Part shown: in pieces, positions 53,985 to 64,000 of the stretch
How the letters are laid out: the number at the start of each line of letters is the position of its first letter
How positions within the stretch are numbered: position 1 is the first letter of the stretch
Source: Sphaerulina vaccinii
Taxonomy: Eukaryota > Ascomycota > Dothideomycetes > Mycosphaerellales > Mycosphaerellaceae
NCBI GenBank assembly: GCA_022570795.1
Contig: JAKUDP010000016.1
Location: forward strand, 372,001 to 436,000
DNA: 64,000 nt
Direction: 5' to 3'
Notes under the pieces: model-generated
What the model was told of the DNA's origin: nothing
The model's input: the letters and a program-made list of their open reading frames with translations, nothing else
Databases searched by the model: none
Program-made: the position numbers and the translations under genes

Positions 53985-56762
53985 ATGGCGACTCCACTGT
54001 ATGTCTGCGGACTGGCTGCACCAGGAATGGACAAGCCTTTCCACGACCTCGAGTCTGCCCTGCGCTCAGAGGGTTTGACTGAATCGACAATGACTGGACG
54101 TGAAGCTGCCGAATATATGACTGGTATGGCATTCCTATCTTATGACCCATCATCAGCAGCCCGCGACCTGCCGTACGAATGCTCCGTCGAGGCCGAGAAT
54201 CACAAAAGGGACTGTAAAACGACGGACTGCGGCCACGAAAAACAATGCGACATTAACAAGAACATGTGGCGCTCGCTCAAATGTCAGGACACAGCACCAT
54301 ATGCAGGCGAGCTATCCGACACAATGGCTCAGCATCTTCTCGACTTTTATCTCGAGGATATGGATCAGATCAGGCAAGATTTATCTTCGACGCTGCAGTC
54401 GCATGGAGACATTATTCTGAAAAGATGGAAAAAGATGTCTCGGGATAAGCGAGGGACATTGCTGTCAGAAGCTGCACCCATTATGCTTGGAACATGGCCC
54501 GTAGTTACTTCGACTTGCATCGAATCAGGTTGCTATGAGCTCCATTCCGCTCGCTGGGCACATGGTGGCTGGTTGACCCTCGAGTATCTTGCGGAAGACT
54601 GGTAAGTCATCAGCTTTGAAAACAACACTGTCCAGAGCTCGTAGCTGACCAGTCTGTACTACAGGATGCAACTGGTTTCAATCCTTCATCTGAGGACCGT
54701 GCATGATTCGCGAGCATGGACACGCCACGACACCCGCGAAGGGGCGATAGCATGGAAACAGCCCAACATCCCGGTCTGGTTCAATGCCAACTGCGTTATG
54801 ATTTGTGGCAGTCGCTTCGGCAAACTGTGTGACTTCGATGAAGAGCTGACACATGCCTTCGCTGCCGTCGGCTTACCCAAAGCGCTATTGACGATGCAAG
54901 CGCAGCATGAGCTTCTGTACACATTGCAAGACATCCTGACCAGCATCATCTGCGGAGCCGAAGGAACCGGTTCTACGACCTGGAATGCTCTGGTGAACGC
55001 TGGTCTCCACCCGGCAGGTCAAGCTGAAGCATGGAATCCGCACACATACGAACCATTCTCGCCGCCTGTCGATTTCTCTGCCCAAAGCCTGTGCAGGAAA
55101 GCGCACGACCGAATGACCATGATCAGAGACGAGCTGTCCCTGCTTGAGACAGATCCAGCATACATGCAGGAGATCATTAAGTCTAAGCGAGTAGCCATTA
55201 GCAACATATCTTCAGACGTTCGTCGCCAAGACCAGATATCTCATGCAGGATGTTTGTTCATGATGGAACTTCTTACCCGCTACAGCATGTGGCAGACAAT
55301 CTCATCGGCTACAGATGCGCTCGCTCAAGCATTCAAATCAGATGAGAGCCTGTGCGGTCTAGGCATGTGCATGCCACCCACTGTCATCGAGGCCGACGCT
55401 ACGCTGAAACTACTCTTAACTGAATGGTACCGACAGAGCAGCGAGAATTTCGAGAACATAGTCCACAGCACGAGCGCATTCAAACATCGCTATCGCATGC
55501 TTCAAGGCGAGGGCCGAGTCTACGTCGAAGAGGTAGCAGATCTCGATCCGTACAAGCCAGCTGATCGTTTGAGGTGGCGCATCAACACCATACGTAAGCG
55601 AAGTGACCAAAGACCGAGCTTGATGGGCCGCAATCATTGGTTCCGGCATGCACAACGCGACGAAGCAATTGCCAAAATTATGGACAAGCCCACGAGGGAG
55701 CACTTTTCCGACCTGATGATGATTGATCACATGCAGACTTTGTTGATCTGGTCTCAGCGAACTCAGCCCCTTGAACCGCCAGTAGCGCCTAGGACTGTGA
55801 TACCGAATCGTAACTGCTGCACCATGCACAAGAACTCAAATGTCCGGCCACCAAACCTCGTATTCTCTGGACAATGGCAGCAGAGACTGGGCGTACTGAT
55901 CCAGGCGCTCATGAACGCACCATGGCCAAGTGGCCGTAGAGACCTGGCGTGGCTGGCACGAGCCGATGAGTCGCGCAAGCGATTGACAGACTTGTGGAAA
56001 GGCATCGCGAAAGAGTATCAGACTGCAGAAAAGGCCGGAGGGCAGTCATCAGCTTGTGGCGATCGCTTTATCAAGGACATTGCGGCTTTTCCAGCAGATA
56101 CCCAGTACCTCAAACGGCTAGATGAGGAGCGACAACTTTGTACCCAGAACTCCGCAGAGCAGGCCACTATCGAGCAAGAGAAGTTTAGGAAAGCCCAAGA
56201 TCATGTCACACAGCGTGACTGGGGAATCACGCCTGTCGAAGATCCAGTGTGCCAGAAGCCATCCAAGCTCAAGACGAAATCGAGGCCAGCAGCAGAAGTT
56301 CCGAATGGCGAGCTGGCCAAGCTTCGTCTAAATCCGCATGCAGAGCAAGTCCCAGCGTGTTTGCACTCTGGGCGCACTGATCTTAGCTCTGAGCACGAAG
56401 AAGACAAGCCAAGTACTGAACCGATGCAGCCAGTCTTCATATCCGTCAAGAGAGAGAGCCTGATCGTCTTCCACAAGATGTTCCGAGGAGATGCAGAATG
56501 CCTAGCAGGAGGCACGATTCGCTGGGCATTGTTCGTCCAGGCCATGAACGATGCAGGCTTCGCTGCAGAGGAGGCTTCTGGATCGGCGGTGAGCTTTCGA
56601 AATGCCACTGGCAAGACGATCTGCTTCCACCGCCCACACCCAGATCCAGTTCTGGATCACATTATGCTTTATGGTATAGCGAAGCGTATGACGAAGTGGT
56701 TTGGCTTCAGCTCGGAGACCTTCATCCTGCGAGAGAAGGACGAAGCTGTTAGAAAAGCTTGA
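53985..56762 (+). CDS. Large fungal protein with HicA-like C-terminal domain
   Basis: Exons 53985-54601 and 54665-56762 (GTAAGT...TACAG); 904 residues, starting MATPLYVCGLAAPGMDKP. The N-terminal region has a Cys/His cluster (ECSVEAENHKRDCKTTDCGHEKQC). The central region is helical and unrecognised. The last 110 residues match a domain seen at the ends of many uncharacterised ascomycete proteins and often labelled HicA-like: FHKMFRGDAECLAGGTIRWALFVQAMNDAGF, then SGSAVSFRN...KTICFHRPHPDP and a final KWFGF. In bacteria HicA is a double-stranded RNA-binding toxin RNase; whether fungal forms bind RNA is not known to me. The remaining body offers no clue. Start chosen at 53985 over 53949. Confidence 0.75.
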
Positions 56763-57652
56763 GAAGCTCAAGCACAAGTAGATGTATACCACGGGATGGC
56801 TGCTAAGCACCTCTGCGATACCCAAGGCACCATGGCAGCGAATGTAGCTGCAGAGTAGTATTGTGAAAAAAGCGTCGATCAGAGACACTTTGCCAAAACC
56901 CATTTAATTTCGGCTATGTTCCCCAAAGCTGACATTTCTCTCACCAGATTCATGCCATGCTGCAGCCGACTGCACCAGTATCGACTTAACGACGCGATGT
57001 CAGAGATGCTTTCTAAGACAGCTGCTCAATTTTGACTATGTCCTGCTGGGTATGATAGCACAGGAGTTGCATGTCAAAGTGGATGTGTTCAGAGGAGGCA
57101 CGACGCCTTCAGGAGATGACTTGTACTGCAAGACTGGTGTCTGAGAAGAGTTTGGATGGTTATGCCTTGGTAGACGTGCTACAGATGGTATCTGTCTGTA
57201 GCAATGTGGAGTAGTCATAACCATGACGCAAGCTGCTAGATTTCTCGATCATTCGCTCTTCTGTGACTCTACTATTCGAGATGTGTGGGCTCAAGCGCTC
57301 AGAGCCGCTACGATATAACGCGTCCTGAAGCATTTCCAAAGACTATGCCAATCCAATCGTACACAGGGCAGTAAGATCTCGGAGAGAGGATATTAGAGAA
57401 AGGCCACCACTGTGTAAGCACATAGCCAAAATTGAGTGTTAAGTACGCTGACTCTCCCAGATATCTCTGAAGCCAAGCCACTACGGTCGCAGACAGGGCA
57501 GCAGACCGAGTCGGAAGACATTCCAGAGACCGGCTATTCGGCACTGTGACTATAGTGACTGTATTTGCGTAGAACATGTATGGCAGTTCCCGAGAGATCC
57601 TTCTCCCTTTGACTTTTAAAACGTCCACCTGTCTGCGCGAGCGAATGGCATG
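56763..57652. other. Intergenic, 890 bp
   Basis: Convergent: holds 3' flanks of the HicA-like gene and of the minus-strand gene ending at 57653. No gene, repeat or RNA identified. Confidence 0.45.
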
Positions 57653-58438
57653 TTATTCAAACACCCACCAGGTGCGCTTCTCGTGCTGCTGCGCCTCGCC
57701 AATAGCAGTGCCGTTTTTGCCAGATGGTTCGCTCTGTGATGCTTGTGGGCACTCCGTCGGACTGCTTATAACACTGTCGTGTCTGTGGTGCTCCGTAGTG
57801 CTACTGACAGAGGACAGATGATGAGAGGTATCTTTGCCACAAATAGGGCTTTGATTCCTGCTTCCTGTGAGCCCATTGAAGATCTCTTTCGTATTCATGG
57901 CATCGCCGCGAATGTCGACTGTAGTGTGCTGGGCATGGTGCTTCTCCTGGCGTCTTGCTAGCTCCGGATGCGGCCTTCTGCTCGAAGGCAACTCTGCTCG
58001 CCTGCCAGCCCCACCATACTTCGCTTGCTTTGTAGCTGGTGCTTCGGGCACTGGCCAATCCCATGTCGGAGACTGGGCTGGTAGCACTGCCTTGCTTGAT
58101 GTCGATAATTCGCTAATCTTGGGGCCACCGCTGACATCCGACTTGTGCTGCAGCCATACTGGTCCGGGCACTGGCTTGCGCTTGATGTTGTTCAGTGTTA
58201 TGAGCGCCTCTGGCAGCTCGGGACATTCGGCCTGGGTACTGTTGCTGTCGGGTTTCCTGATTGGAGTGCACTGCGATCCAGCCGAGTAGTGGTCCATATG
58301 TGGTGCAAGTTCTGCGTGCGCCGTAGCCAGTCTTGGACGCTTGCCTTTCAGCCTCTTCTGTTGCGTATCCATCTTGGTCGTGATGTGCTGTGTGTTCATA
58401 CGAGATTGGATGACTCTGTAAAGAAGTTGTGAGACCAA
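57653..58438 (-). CDS. Hydrophilic protein of unknown function
   Basis: Single open frame, 261 residues from MVSQLLYRVIQSRMNTQHITTKM; an internal ATG (MNTQHITTKMDTQ) is equally plausible. The sequence is Ser/Pro/Lys/His-rich with a basic patch (KRLKGKRPRLATA) that could be an NLS, and an Ala/Pro-rich centre (TWDWPVPEAPATKQ). No domain, signal peptide or membrane helix is visible. It ends with KRTWWVFE. Frames of similar length on the opposite strand are weaker. I would call it a probable disordered fungal protein. It lies 141 bp downstream of the multicopper oxidase stop on the same strand. Confidence 0.45.
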   Translation of the reverse strand: MVSQLLYRVIQSRMNTQHITTKMDTQQKRLKGKRPRLATAHAELAPHMDHYSAGSQCTPIRKPDSNSTQAECPELPEALITLNNIKRKPVPGPVWLQHKSDVSGGPKISELSTSSKAVLPAQSPTWDWPVPEAPATKQAKYGGAGRRAELPSSRRPHPELARRQEKHHAQHTTVDIRGDAMNTKEIFNGLTGSRNQSPICGKDTSHHLSSVSSTTEHHRHDSVISSPTECPQASQSEPSGKNGTAIGEAQQHEKRTWWVFE

Positions 58439-58579
58439 TGTCTCATCAGCGTCGTGTCGACTTCATGGAGAATGTGAAAGTCTGCAAGGACCGAACCAGA
58501 GTCGACCTTCACTTTCCTCGCCTTGCATGTGATCGATTAAGGCACCATGGGTGGTGAATGGGCCTTGGCAGCTCACATC

Positions 58580-60559
58580 TCATCCACCAGCATGCTCTAC
58601 TTGCACCATCTCATCCGTCCTCGAAAGCAGCAACATAGCCAGACCAGCCTCCAAGTGCCACGTTATGTGACAATGCAAAGCCCAAGCACCAGGATTGTCG
58701 GCCAACACTCTGATCAGAGTCCAACCAAAAGCTTCAGTGACCACAGTATCACGACGTATAGGATTCGTCAGGTCAAGACTATCATATAGTGGGTCCAGGT
58801 TCGCTCGATATAAGTCTTGTGTAATTTCGCTCCTTGGTGGGTAGCCATGACCTTCAGCTAGAACCCAAAACTTATAGCCGTGCAGATGCAAGGGATGAGC
58901 ACCATCATCGAGGTTACTAACCAAGATGTCAACTGTTTGTAAGTTTGTCGTTTGCAAGACGTACTCGTGGGAGCTGTTGAAGGCTTTGTCGTTGATCCAA
59001 GCCTTGCTGCCATCTGGAGATGAGAATGCTGAATCGTGTTCGCGAAGGCCTTGCAGAGCTCGATCGAGTGCAGGGACAGTGACCTCGTCTGACCGATAGG
59101 TGCTCTCATTGAAGTAGAGCCGTGCGAGCTGGTTGTCCTTGATCTTAACAGAGATCTGGAAGTAAAAGAACGAGTCAGACTCAGGAGCGGCCATGACTTC
59201 CAGAGGGACAAGCTCGGTGCTGTTCATGCCTGCACATTGCGTCGACAATTCTTCTACCCAGTCATCGGACGTGGGGAGTGCATCGGTAGTGACCTCGTTA
59301 TGTCCGACGACAGCCAGTGCATCGGGATCCAAAGCGGTTCTATCAGGACCAGGATGAAGGAGTATCGGCCCATCTGCGAAGCAGTTGATGTTCATGCGTG
59401 CCCGGAACCAATAGAGCGAGTCTGCTTCTGCATTACCCATGGTGACGACGACGCTATACCTTTGAGCGGGACTAATCTTAACACGTTTGTACGGGATCGG
59501 TTGCACGTCGGTGCCTTCGACCTCAATCATGGTGAGCTCGTGTTCGTCAAGCTGCACCTGAAACTCCGCGAACGCGCCCACATTGATGAGACGTAATCTG
59601 TGGGACTTGTCCGGATCCAGCTGTATGCGAGGGTAATCAACATTCTTGGTGTGTCTGCAGGTGTTCTCGAGCGTGGCAGTACTCTCCGGTCCTGGAGATT
59701 TGATGTCTTCGCATTTCCTGATTGACCGGCCGTTCACGAGACCTCCTACAGGAACTGGCTCGTTGTTCTCGTTGTCTGGCTGGAGATACTGCCAAAGCTG
59801 AGCAGAAGACAGGGTGTGATAGTGATCTGACACCAGAATCACCCGGTCAGTGTCGTAAGGGACGCTTTGGATTTCATTCCTGCCATGGATGATCAGAGGT
59901 CCATGAAGACCATCGGACGACTGCACAGTCTGATGGGCGTGCCACCAGTACGTTCCTGTCTGACCTATGACTGTGTATCTGTACACGAAAGTGTCTCCAG
60001 GAGCGATCGCCGATTGAGTAACGCCTATGGTACCATCCATATCCGAAGTTCCATTCTGATATATGCCATGCCAGTGTATCGAAGTCGAGTTCTGTGCCTC
60101 GTTTGACAAATGTACTTCGATCGTGTCGCCCTCACAAACTTCTATCAGGGGACCGGGGAACTGGTTGTTGACAAGAATCATCTGCTTATAGAAACCATCC
60201 GGATTGTGTATATGATCGCGAATCGTCCACTGGTACTTTCTCTCGACGGGATATCCTTGACACATGCCAGAGCCCTCCAGAACGTAGTCATTCGTGGTGA
60301 CCTCCATGTCGACGTCGTGTGTAGAAGCAAGAGGCTTGACCAGGAAGTCGACTGCTATGATGGCAGCGATCGATATGACTGCGGCCACAATTATCACATG
60401 CCATTTCGAATATAGCCTTCTCTTAGCGGACTTCGCGAAGTCTTGCGCCTCCTCCTTCTCACGCCAATCGTTCAAGAGTCCCTCAGTCTGGTCTTCGGAC
60501 AGAGAAGGCGAGCTCAAGTTGCGTTCTTCATCACCCATCTTGCTTTGATTGCTACTCAA
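58580..60559 (-). CDS. Membrane-anchored multicopper oxidase
   Basis: Single exon, 659 residues, start at 60559 (alternative internal Met at residue 8). A single helix at about residues 54-76 (HVIIVAAVISIAAIIAV) after a charged cytoplasmic N-terminus makes this a type II membrane protein. All four copper motifs are present: HWHG (162-165), WWHAH (205-209), HPLHLHG (555-561) and HCHITWH (629-635), with the type 1 copper Cys at 630 and LEAGL following. Multicopper oxidases couple one-electron oxidation of phenols, metals or other substrates to four-electron reduction of oxygen. The N-terminal anchor and family features do not decide between laccase-like and ferroxidase activity. No FTR1-like iron permease lies nearby, which argues weakly against the iron-uptake role. 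It is divergent from the acid phosphatase gene across 765 bp. Confidence 0.92.
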   Translation of the reverse strand: MSSNQSKMGDEERNLSSPSLSEDQTEGLLNDWREKEEAQDFAKSAKRRLYSKWHVIIVAAVISIAAIIAVDFLVKPLASTHDVDMEVTTNDYVLEGSGMCQGYPVERKYQWTIRDHIHNPDGFYKQMILVNNQFPGPLIEVCEGDTIEVHLSNEAQNSTSIHWHGIYQNGTSDMDGTIGVTQSAIAPGDTFVYRYTVIGQTGTYWWHAHQTVQSSDGLHGPLIIHGRNEIQSVPYDTDRVILVSDHYHTLSSAQLWQYLQPDNENNEPVPVGGLVNGRSIRKCEDIKSPGPESTATLENTCRHTKNVDYPRIQLDPDKSHRLRLINVGAFAEFQVQLDEHELTMIEVEGTDVQPIPYKRVKISPAQRYSVVVTMGNAEADSLYWFRARMNINCFADGPILLHPGPDRTALDPDALAVVGHNEVTTDALPTSDDWVEELSTQCAGMNSTELVPLEVMAAPESDSFFYFQISVKIKDNQLARLYFNESTYRSDEVTVPALDRALQGLREHDSAFSSPDGSKAWINDKAFNSSHEYVLQTTNLQTVDILVSNLDDGAHPLHLHGYKFWVLAEGHGYPPRSEITQDLYRANLDPLYDSLDLTNPIRRDTVVTEAFGWTLIRVLADNPGAWALHCHITWHLEAGLAMLLLSRTDEMVQVEHAGG

Positions 60560-61324
60560 GCCTCTCCTGCCGCCATCAACCTCGCTCTTGCTCCAGTCTA
60601 TACACCAATGACTGTCTGCGCTTCCTTACTCTCTTCTCGGGGCAGTTGTTGACGTTTTTTCAGTGAATGGATTACTCCCAGTGATCATAGCTCAAGGAAC
60701 AACCGAAAGATGATATGATATGCGCCACACATCAAGGACAACCGTGACATCTTGCCTTCGGCCCTGCATACCAGGCGTGACGATCTTCACCCTCCCGAGT
60801 GGTCACACCCAGAAGATGCAGTCTGGCGTAGCATCGTCGCGTGGTGTGGCCTGGACCAGTGCCGAGTTGCGCGAACATGAAGTCTTTCTCCGACCACTTG
60901 GCATCACTTACAACCAATCAAAAAACCCGTCCAAGACACATGGCCCCTGGCTCTCTCACTTTCACCACACCAAGCTTCTCCCAACTCCTACTTAAAAGTT
61001 GCTTGTACCTAACTAAGACATACTGCGGAGCTTCGCTGCGTATGCGCGCAGTGCACATGTATTCACTCACCCAATCACCAGCGCGCAGTTGGTCTTCACC
61101 TCCTGCAAACCGGCATTTCCGGCATGGCGCCTCTACCACGACCTTCCATTCTTGACAAAGCCTCCGAAAATGCTCCCACGTGCGGCGGCGAGTACTGTAT
61201 GGTAGTTCCTGTAGTGTAGCCGTGGTGGTATTCAAAGGCTAAAGGATGCCCAGCCCAATATGGAGAGCACGCTCAGCAGATAGAACAAGTCATCAACTCA
61301 CCTCTCCTTCGCAGACTCATCAAG
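60560..61324. promoter_or_regulatory. Divergent promoter region, MCO / acid phosphatase
   Basis: Contains both start-proximal regions of the minus-strand multicopper oxidase and the plus-strand phosphatase. Frames inside have no domain. No binding-site assignment can be made from sequence alone. Confidence 0.4.
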
Positions 61325-62652
61325 ATGGCTGTGACTCTCGCTCTCACTCTCGTGGGTGTCACTGGTGCTCTGGGCCAGTTCAGCATCCCTAGCTACCCAG
61401 CAGCTGAGCAGAACTACCCCAATCGCTACACCGCGACCCAGGCTTCTGCCGTGTATGCTGCTCAGGCTACAGCACCAACTTATCAGGGCAGAGACATCTA
61501 CGTGCCCGGTCGTACGTTCGATCGCTTCGTCCAGATATGGCTAGAGAACACCGACTATGACAAGGCAGCTGGAGACCCAAACCTTGCTGCCTTGGCAAAG
61601 AAGGGCATTACTCTTTCCAACTACTTCGTAAGTAAGACCTGAAGACGATCATAGCACGTTATGCTTACAGCAACTTCCAGGGAGTTACTCACCCCTCTGA
61701 ACCAAACTATGTAGCTTCAGTAGGAGGCGACAACTTCGGCATGGACAACGACAACTTCAACCAAATCGCCGACAACGTCTCCACAGTCGTCGACTTGCTC
61801 GAAGAGCGCCACATCTCCTGGGGCACCTACCAAGAAGACATGCCCTACACCGGATTCGAAGGCATGGGCTGGGTAAACCAGAAAACCGGAAAGAACGACT
61901 ACGTTCGCAAACACAACCCACCGATCATCTACAATGCCAACACCAACGCCCGCCGTCTGACATATCAAAAGAACCTCACCATGTTCTTCGAAGATGTTAA
62001 GAACCAACGTTTGCCACAATGGTCTTTCATCACACCAAACATGACATCCGATGGCCACGATACCTCTGTTGCGACTGCTGGAGTCTGGGTTCAGGATTTC
62101 CTCGCACCATTAATGAATAACTCATATTTCATGGAACGTACTCTCGTCCTCGTGACATTCGACGAGAACCACACTTATTCCATCGGAAACAGAGTCTTCT
62201 CTATTCTCCTCGGAGGTGCAGTCCCACAATCTCTTCACGGAACAACCGACGACCACTTCTATGACCACTACTCCGATATCTCCACCGTCGAAGCAAACTG
62301 GGGGCTTCACACTCTCGGACGCTGGGACGTCGGCGCAAACGTGTTCAAACTCGTCGCAGACCAAACTGGAGACATCTACCGCCCATATCCTCAGGTTACT
62401 GCCTCTAATGCTAGTGTGTTCTTGAACAGCTCGTTCGCAGGACCATGGAACACCCAGTTCAAGAACGCCAGCTACCCATCACCAAATGTCTTCCTTGTCT
62501 CACCACTTACTGGACGAACTGTGCTGCCAAGTATTGTGGCCGAGTATGCGAGCACGAGTAGCTCAAGCTATTACAACGATGGGGTTGCTATCCCAGACGG
62601 ACAGCACCCGCCGCCGCCAAAGGGGTATGCTGTTAACAATGTTAACAACTAA
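61325..62652 (+). CDS. Secreted acid phosphatase, phosphoesterase family
   Basis: Exons 61325-61627 and 61681-62652 (GTAAGT...TCCAG, 53-nt intron); 424 residues. The start is a signal peptide (MAVTLALTLVGVTGALG). The protein matches the fungal phosphoesterase family (the PHOA/Pho-type PF04185 group): FDRFVQIWLENTDYDKA, THPSEPNYVASVGGDNFG, DLLEERHISWGTYQEDMP, YVRKHNPPIIYNA, WSFITPNMTSDGHDTSV, LVLVTFDENHTY, and HYSDISTVEANWGLHTLGRWD near the end. These enzymes hydrolyse phosphomonoesters outside the cell at acidic pH. Several NxS/T sites suggest glycosylation. The tail (SSSSYYNDGVAIPDGQHPPPP) is low complexity. Phosphate-starvation regulation is typical of the family but no site was identified. 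Confidence 0.93.
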
Positions 62653-63402
62653 TTTACGTAGACATGCATTGCACAGTGCACTAGAGATAAATAGCCACCA
62701 AAAGCGACTCACGAGATGTGCATCCATTTTGCGTCGTATATCGCTGACTCCATGAATCCTGTTCACCGACTCTGGGTCCTTCTTCGATGAGGTACTTACA
62801 CTACTACATTTTTAGTGAAGCACATCAACTAATCAGTAATAGTCCAGTGGCCAGCCAGTAATTCGTCGATGTACATCGATGTCTGGTCAAAGACAATCCA
62901 GGTGGTCAGCAGCCTACAGAGCGATAGCGAAGCCATATTTTTCTTGTGCTTGTTTGTGAGCTTTGTTTGTATTGCCACGATGTCAATCCATGGTGCACGG
63001 TAGCTGGGCTACCACGAGTTGACCATTTCTGGTATTAATCTTAGTATCTGTAAATCTATAGAGGAGGTATCACGACAGTGATATCGACCTTTTGCGCCAG
63101 AGTCTAGCCAATGGCAAAGGCGCTTTTTCTTTCTCATCTGCTCATATTTGGGCGGGAATTTGTTCATCGGAAGGCCCCGCCTCTTCAAACAACGTTGTTC
63201 CTCCACCAAGACACCTAGAAGTCGTCGTCGACATGACATGCCGAGAGGCCAAAAAGATCTGAAATCTGGACAACGCCAGACCATGCTGTACAAGAACGCC
63301 CACGGGAAAGTATGAAGAAACAACACCCATATGCGCTCGATACTGTCACATATGCACAAAACCAATCAATCACTCTTCAAGCTGCTGGCAGCTGAGGTCT
63401 TG
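62653..63402. other. Convergent intergenic, 750 bp
   Basis: Between the 3' ends of the acid phosphatase (plus) and DUF3405 (minus) genes. The minus frame 63009-63365 has Cys/Arg/Trp-rich shadow composition. No gene or repeat supported. Confidence 0.45.
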
Positions 63403-64000
63403 CTATGACCCTTCTGGCGCTTTTTCGTGTTTGATTGGATGATGTAATGTCCCTCTAAGACACATTCTCCCAGTGCCTTCCTCCTCTTGCTTGCGTCCAC
63501 CTTCACCATTCTCCCACTGTCCTAGCCATCTTCTCCAAAGGGCACCAGAGAAGCCGGAGTTGTAGTAGAAACTGCTTCCGAGCATATTGTGTTCTCCCCA
63601 GCCGAAAGGTGAGTCCCATGGGTTCGCAGGGTAGTTGAAGACTTGGTCCATATGTTCTAGATCCCAATCTCGGTCGAAATATACTGGATGTGGCACATAG
63701 ACTGCTTTCAGCCCGTGATGGAGTGCGACGGAAGGTGGCCACATCTCGGGAAACATGGTATGTCTCATTCGCCAGGTCTCTTCGTGCATCGTGTTGAGAA
63801 GTCGTTTTGACAATCGTGAAACTGTCACAATGGCACATCTTCTTGGTGGAGGTGGCATGTCTCGTCTGTAGCCGGTGATATCCCAGCTGAAGACCCAATT
63901 CGTCTGTGATGGGTCGAAGATGGGGTTAAAGGTGAGCAGATCGGCGTCTTCACCAACTCCCCAGTCGTACTCGTCCATGTCGTAAGTTATGAGCGGCGTC
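63403..64000 (-). CDS. DUF3405 family protein, 3' part only
   Basis: Minus strand; the stop is at 63405-63403 and the frame is open past the right edge of the window, so the N-terminal part is missing. The ATG at 63978 is internal (TPLITYDMDEYDWG runs across it). The visible 190-plus residues match the conserved core of the fungal DUF3405 family: EADADLLTFNPIFDP-type block (here GEDADLLTFNPIFDP), TNWVFSWDITGY, PRRCAIVTVSRLS, MHEETWRMRHTMFPEMWPP, HHGLKAVYVPHPVYFD, FNYPANPWDSPFGWGEHN and FYYNSGFSGALWRRWLG. The family is thought to be glycosyltransferase-like, but its reaction is not established. Full-length members usually start with a type II membrane anchor. Confidence 0.93.
   Translation of the reverse strand, partial: TPLITYDMDEYDWGVGEDADLLTFNPIFDPSQTNWVFSWDITGYRRDMPPPPRRCAIVTVSRLSKRLLNTMHEETWRMRHTMFPEMWPPSVALHHGLKAVYVPHPVYFDRDWDLEHMDQVFNYPANPWDSPFGWGEHNMLGSSFYYNSGFSGALWRRWLGQWENGEGGRKQEEEGTGRMCLRGTLHHPIKHEKAPEGS

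Noticed and set aside
1..64000. Secondary-metabolite cluster
   Set aside because: No polyketide synthase, NRPS, terpene synthase or tailoring enzyme set; regulators and transporter are not accompanied by pathway enzymes.
1..64000. tRNA, rRNA, transposon or CRISPR features
   Set aside because: No T-loop/anticodon arrangement, transposase or reverse transcriptase domain, long terminal repeat or spaced repeat array was seen by eye; a covariance-model search would be needed to exclude divergent RNAs.

Overview
The window is nuclear DNA from a filamentous ascomycete (Pezizomycotina). Genes are protein-coding, lie on both strands, and carry short introns (mostly 44-190 nt) with GT...AG ends and CTAAC/CTGAC-like branch sites. 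The content is typical of this group: a class I-like chitin synthase, GH64/GH47/GH13 secreted hydrolases, Zn2Cys6 regulators, a DUF3405 protein and a HicA-like C-terminal domain. A dothideomycete of the Capnodiales/Mycosphaerellales kind is my best guess, but that is inference from gene style only. No rRNA, tRNA, transposon or CRISPR array was recognised.

1-10 kb: two adjacent GH64 beta-1,3-glucanase paralogues, the second with a LysM module; a secreted GH47 alpha-1,2-mannosidase; two small minus-strand genes; a conserved fungal nuclear-type protein. 9.8-20 kb: histidinol-phosphate aminotransferase (HIS5, three exons, minus) divergent from a CTP-dependent diacylglycerol kinase (DGK1-like); an RRM-like protein; a SprT-like metallopeptidase; a 2.1 kb gene-poor stretch holding a perfect 29-bp inverted repeat; a single-pass membrane protein. 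20-32 kb: a short F-box-like protein, a fungal multi-pass membrane protein, low-molecular-weight protein tyrosine phosphatase, chitin synthase, Ran GTPase (four exons) and a ubiquitin-fold protein whose frame is cut by an in-frame TGA.

32-45 kb: a disordered membrane protein; a secreted GH13 alpha-amylase with a PAN/Apple-like insert and a C-terminal CBM20; a disordered coiled-coil protein; a peroxisomal enoyl-CoA hydratase/isomerase that gains its C-terminal AKL signal only after splicing; a 125-residue unknown protein; a DUF7726-like protein. 45-64 kb: an unusual half-zinc-cluster regulator with a C-terminal membrane hairpin; a Zn2Cys6 regulator with a probable frameshift near its end; an inositol-type sugar transporter with an in-frame TAG; a 904-residue protein with a HicA-like C-terminus; a membrane-anchored multicopper oxidase divergent from a secreted phosphoesterase-family acid phosphatase; and a DUF3405 gene running off the right edge.

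There is no single biosynthetic cluster. Housekeeping genes (HIS5, Ran, LTP1, DGK1, CHS) are mixed with secreted carbohydrate-active enzymes, which fits a saprotroph or plant-associated fungus. Three genes in the 30-53 kb half have reading-frame breaks inside otherwise well-preserved proteins. These are either real gene decay, unrecognised introns, or sequence errors, and they are the most useful points to check. Exon boundaries below were placed by hand from splice signals and frame continuity.
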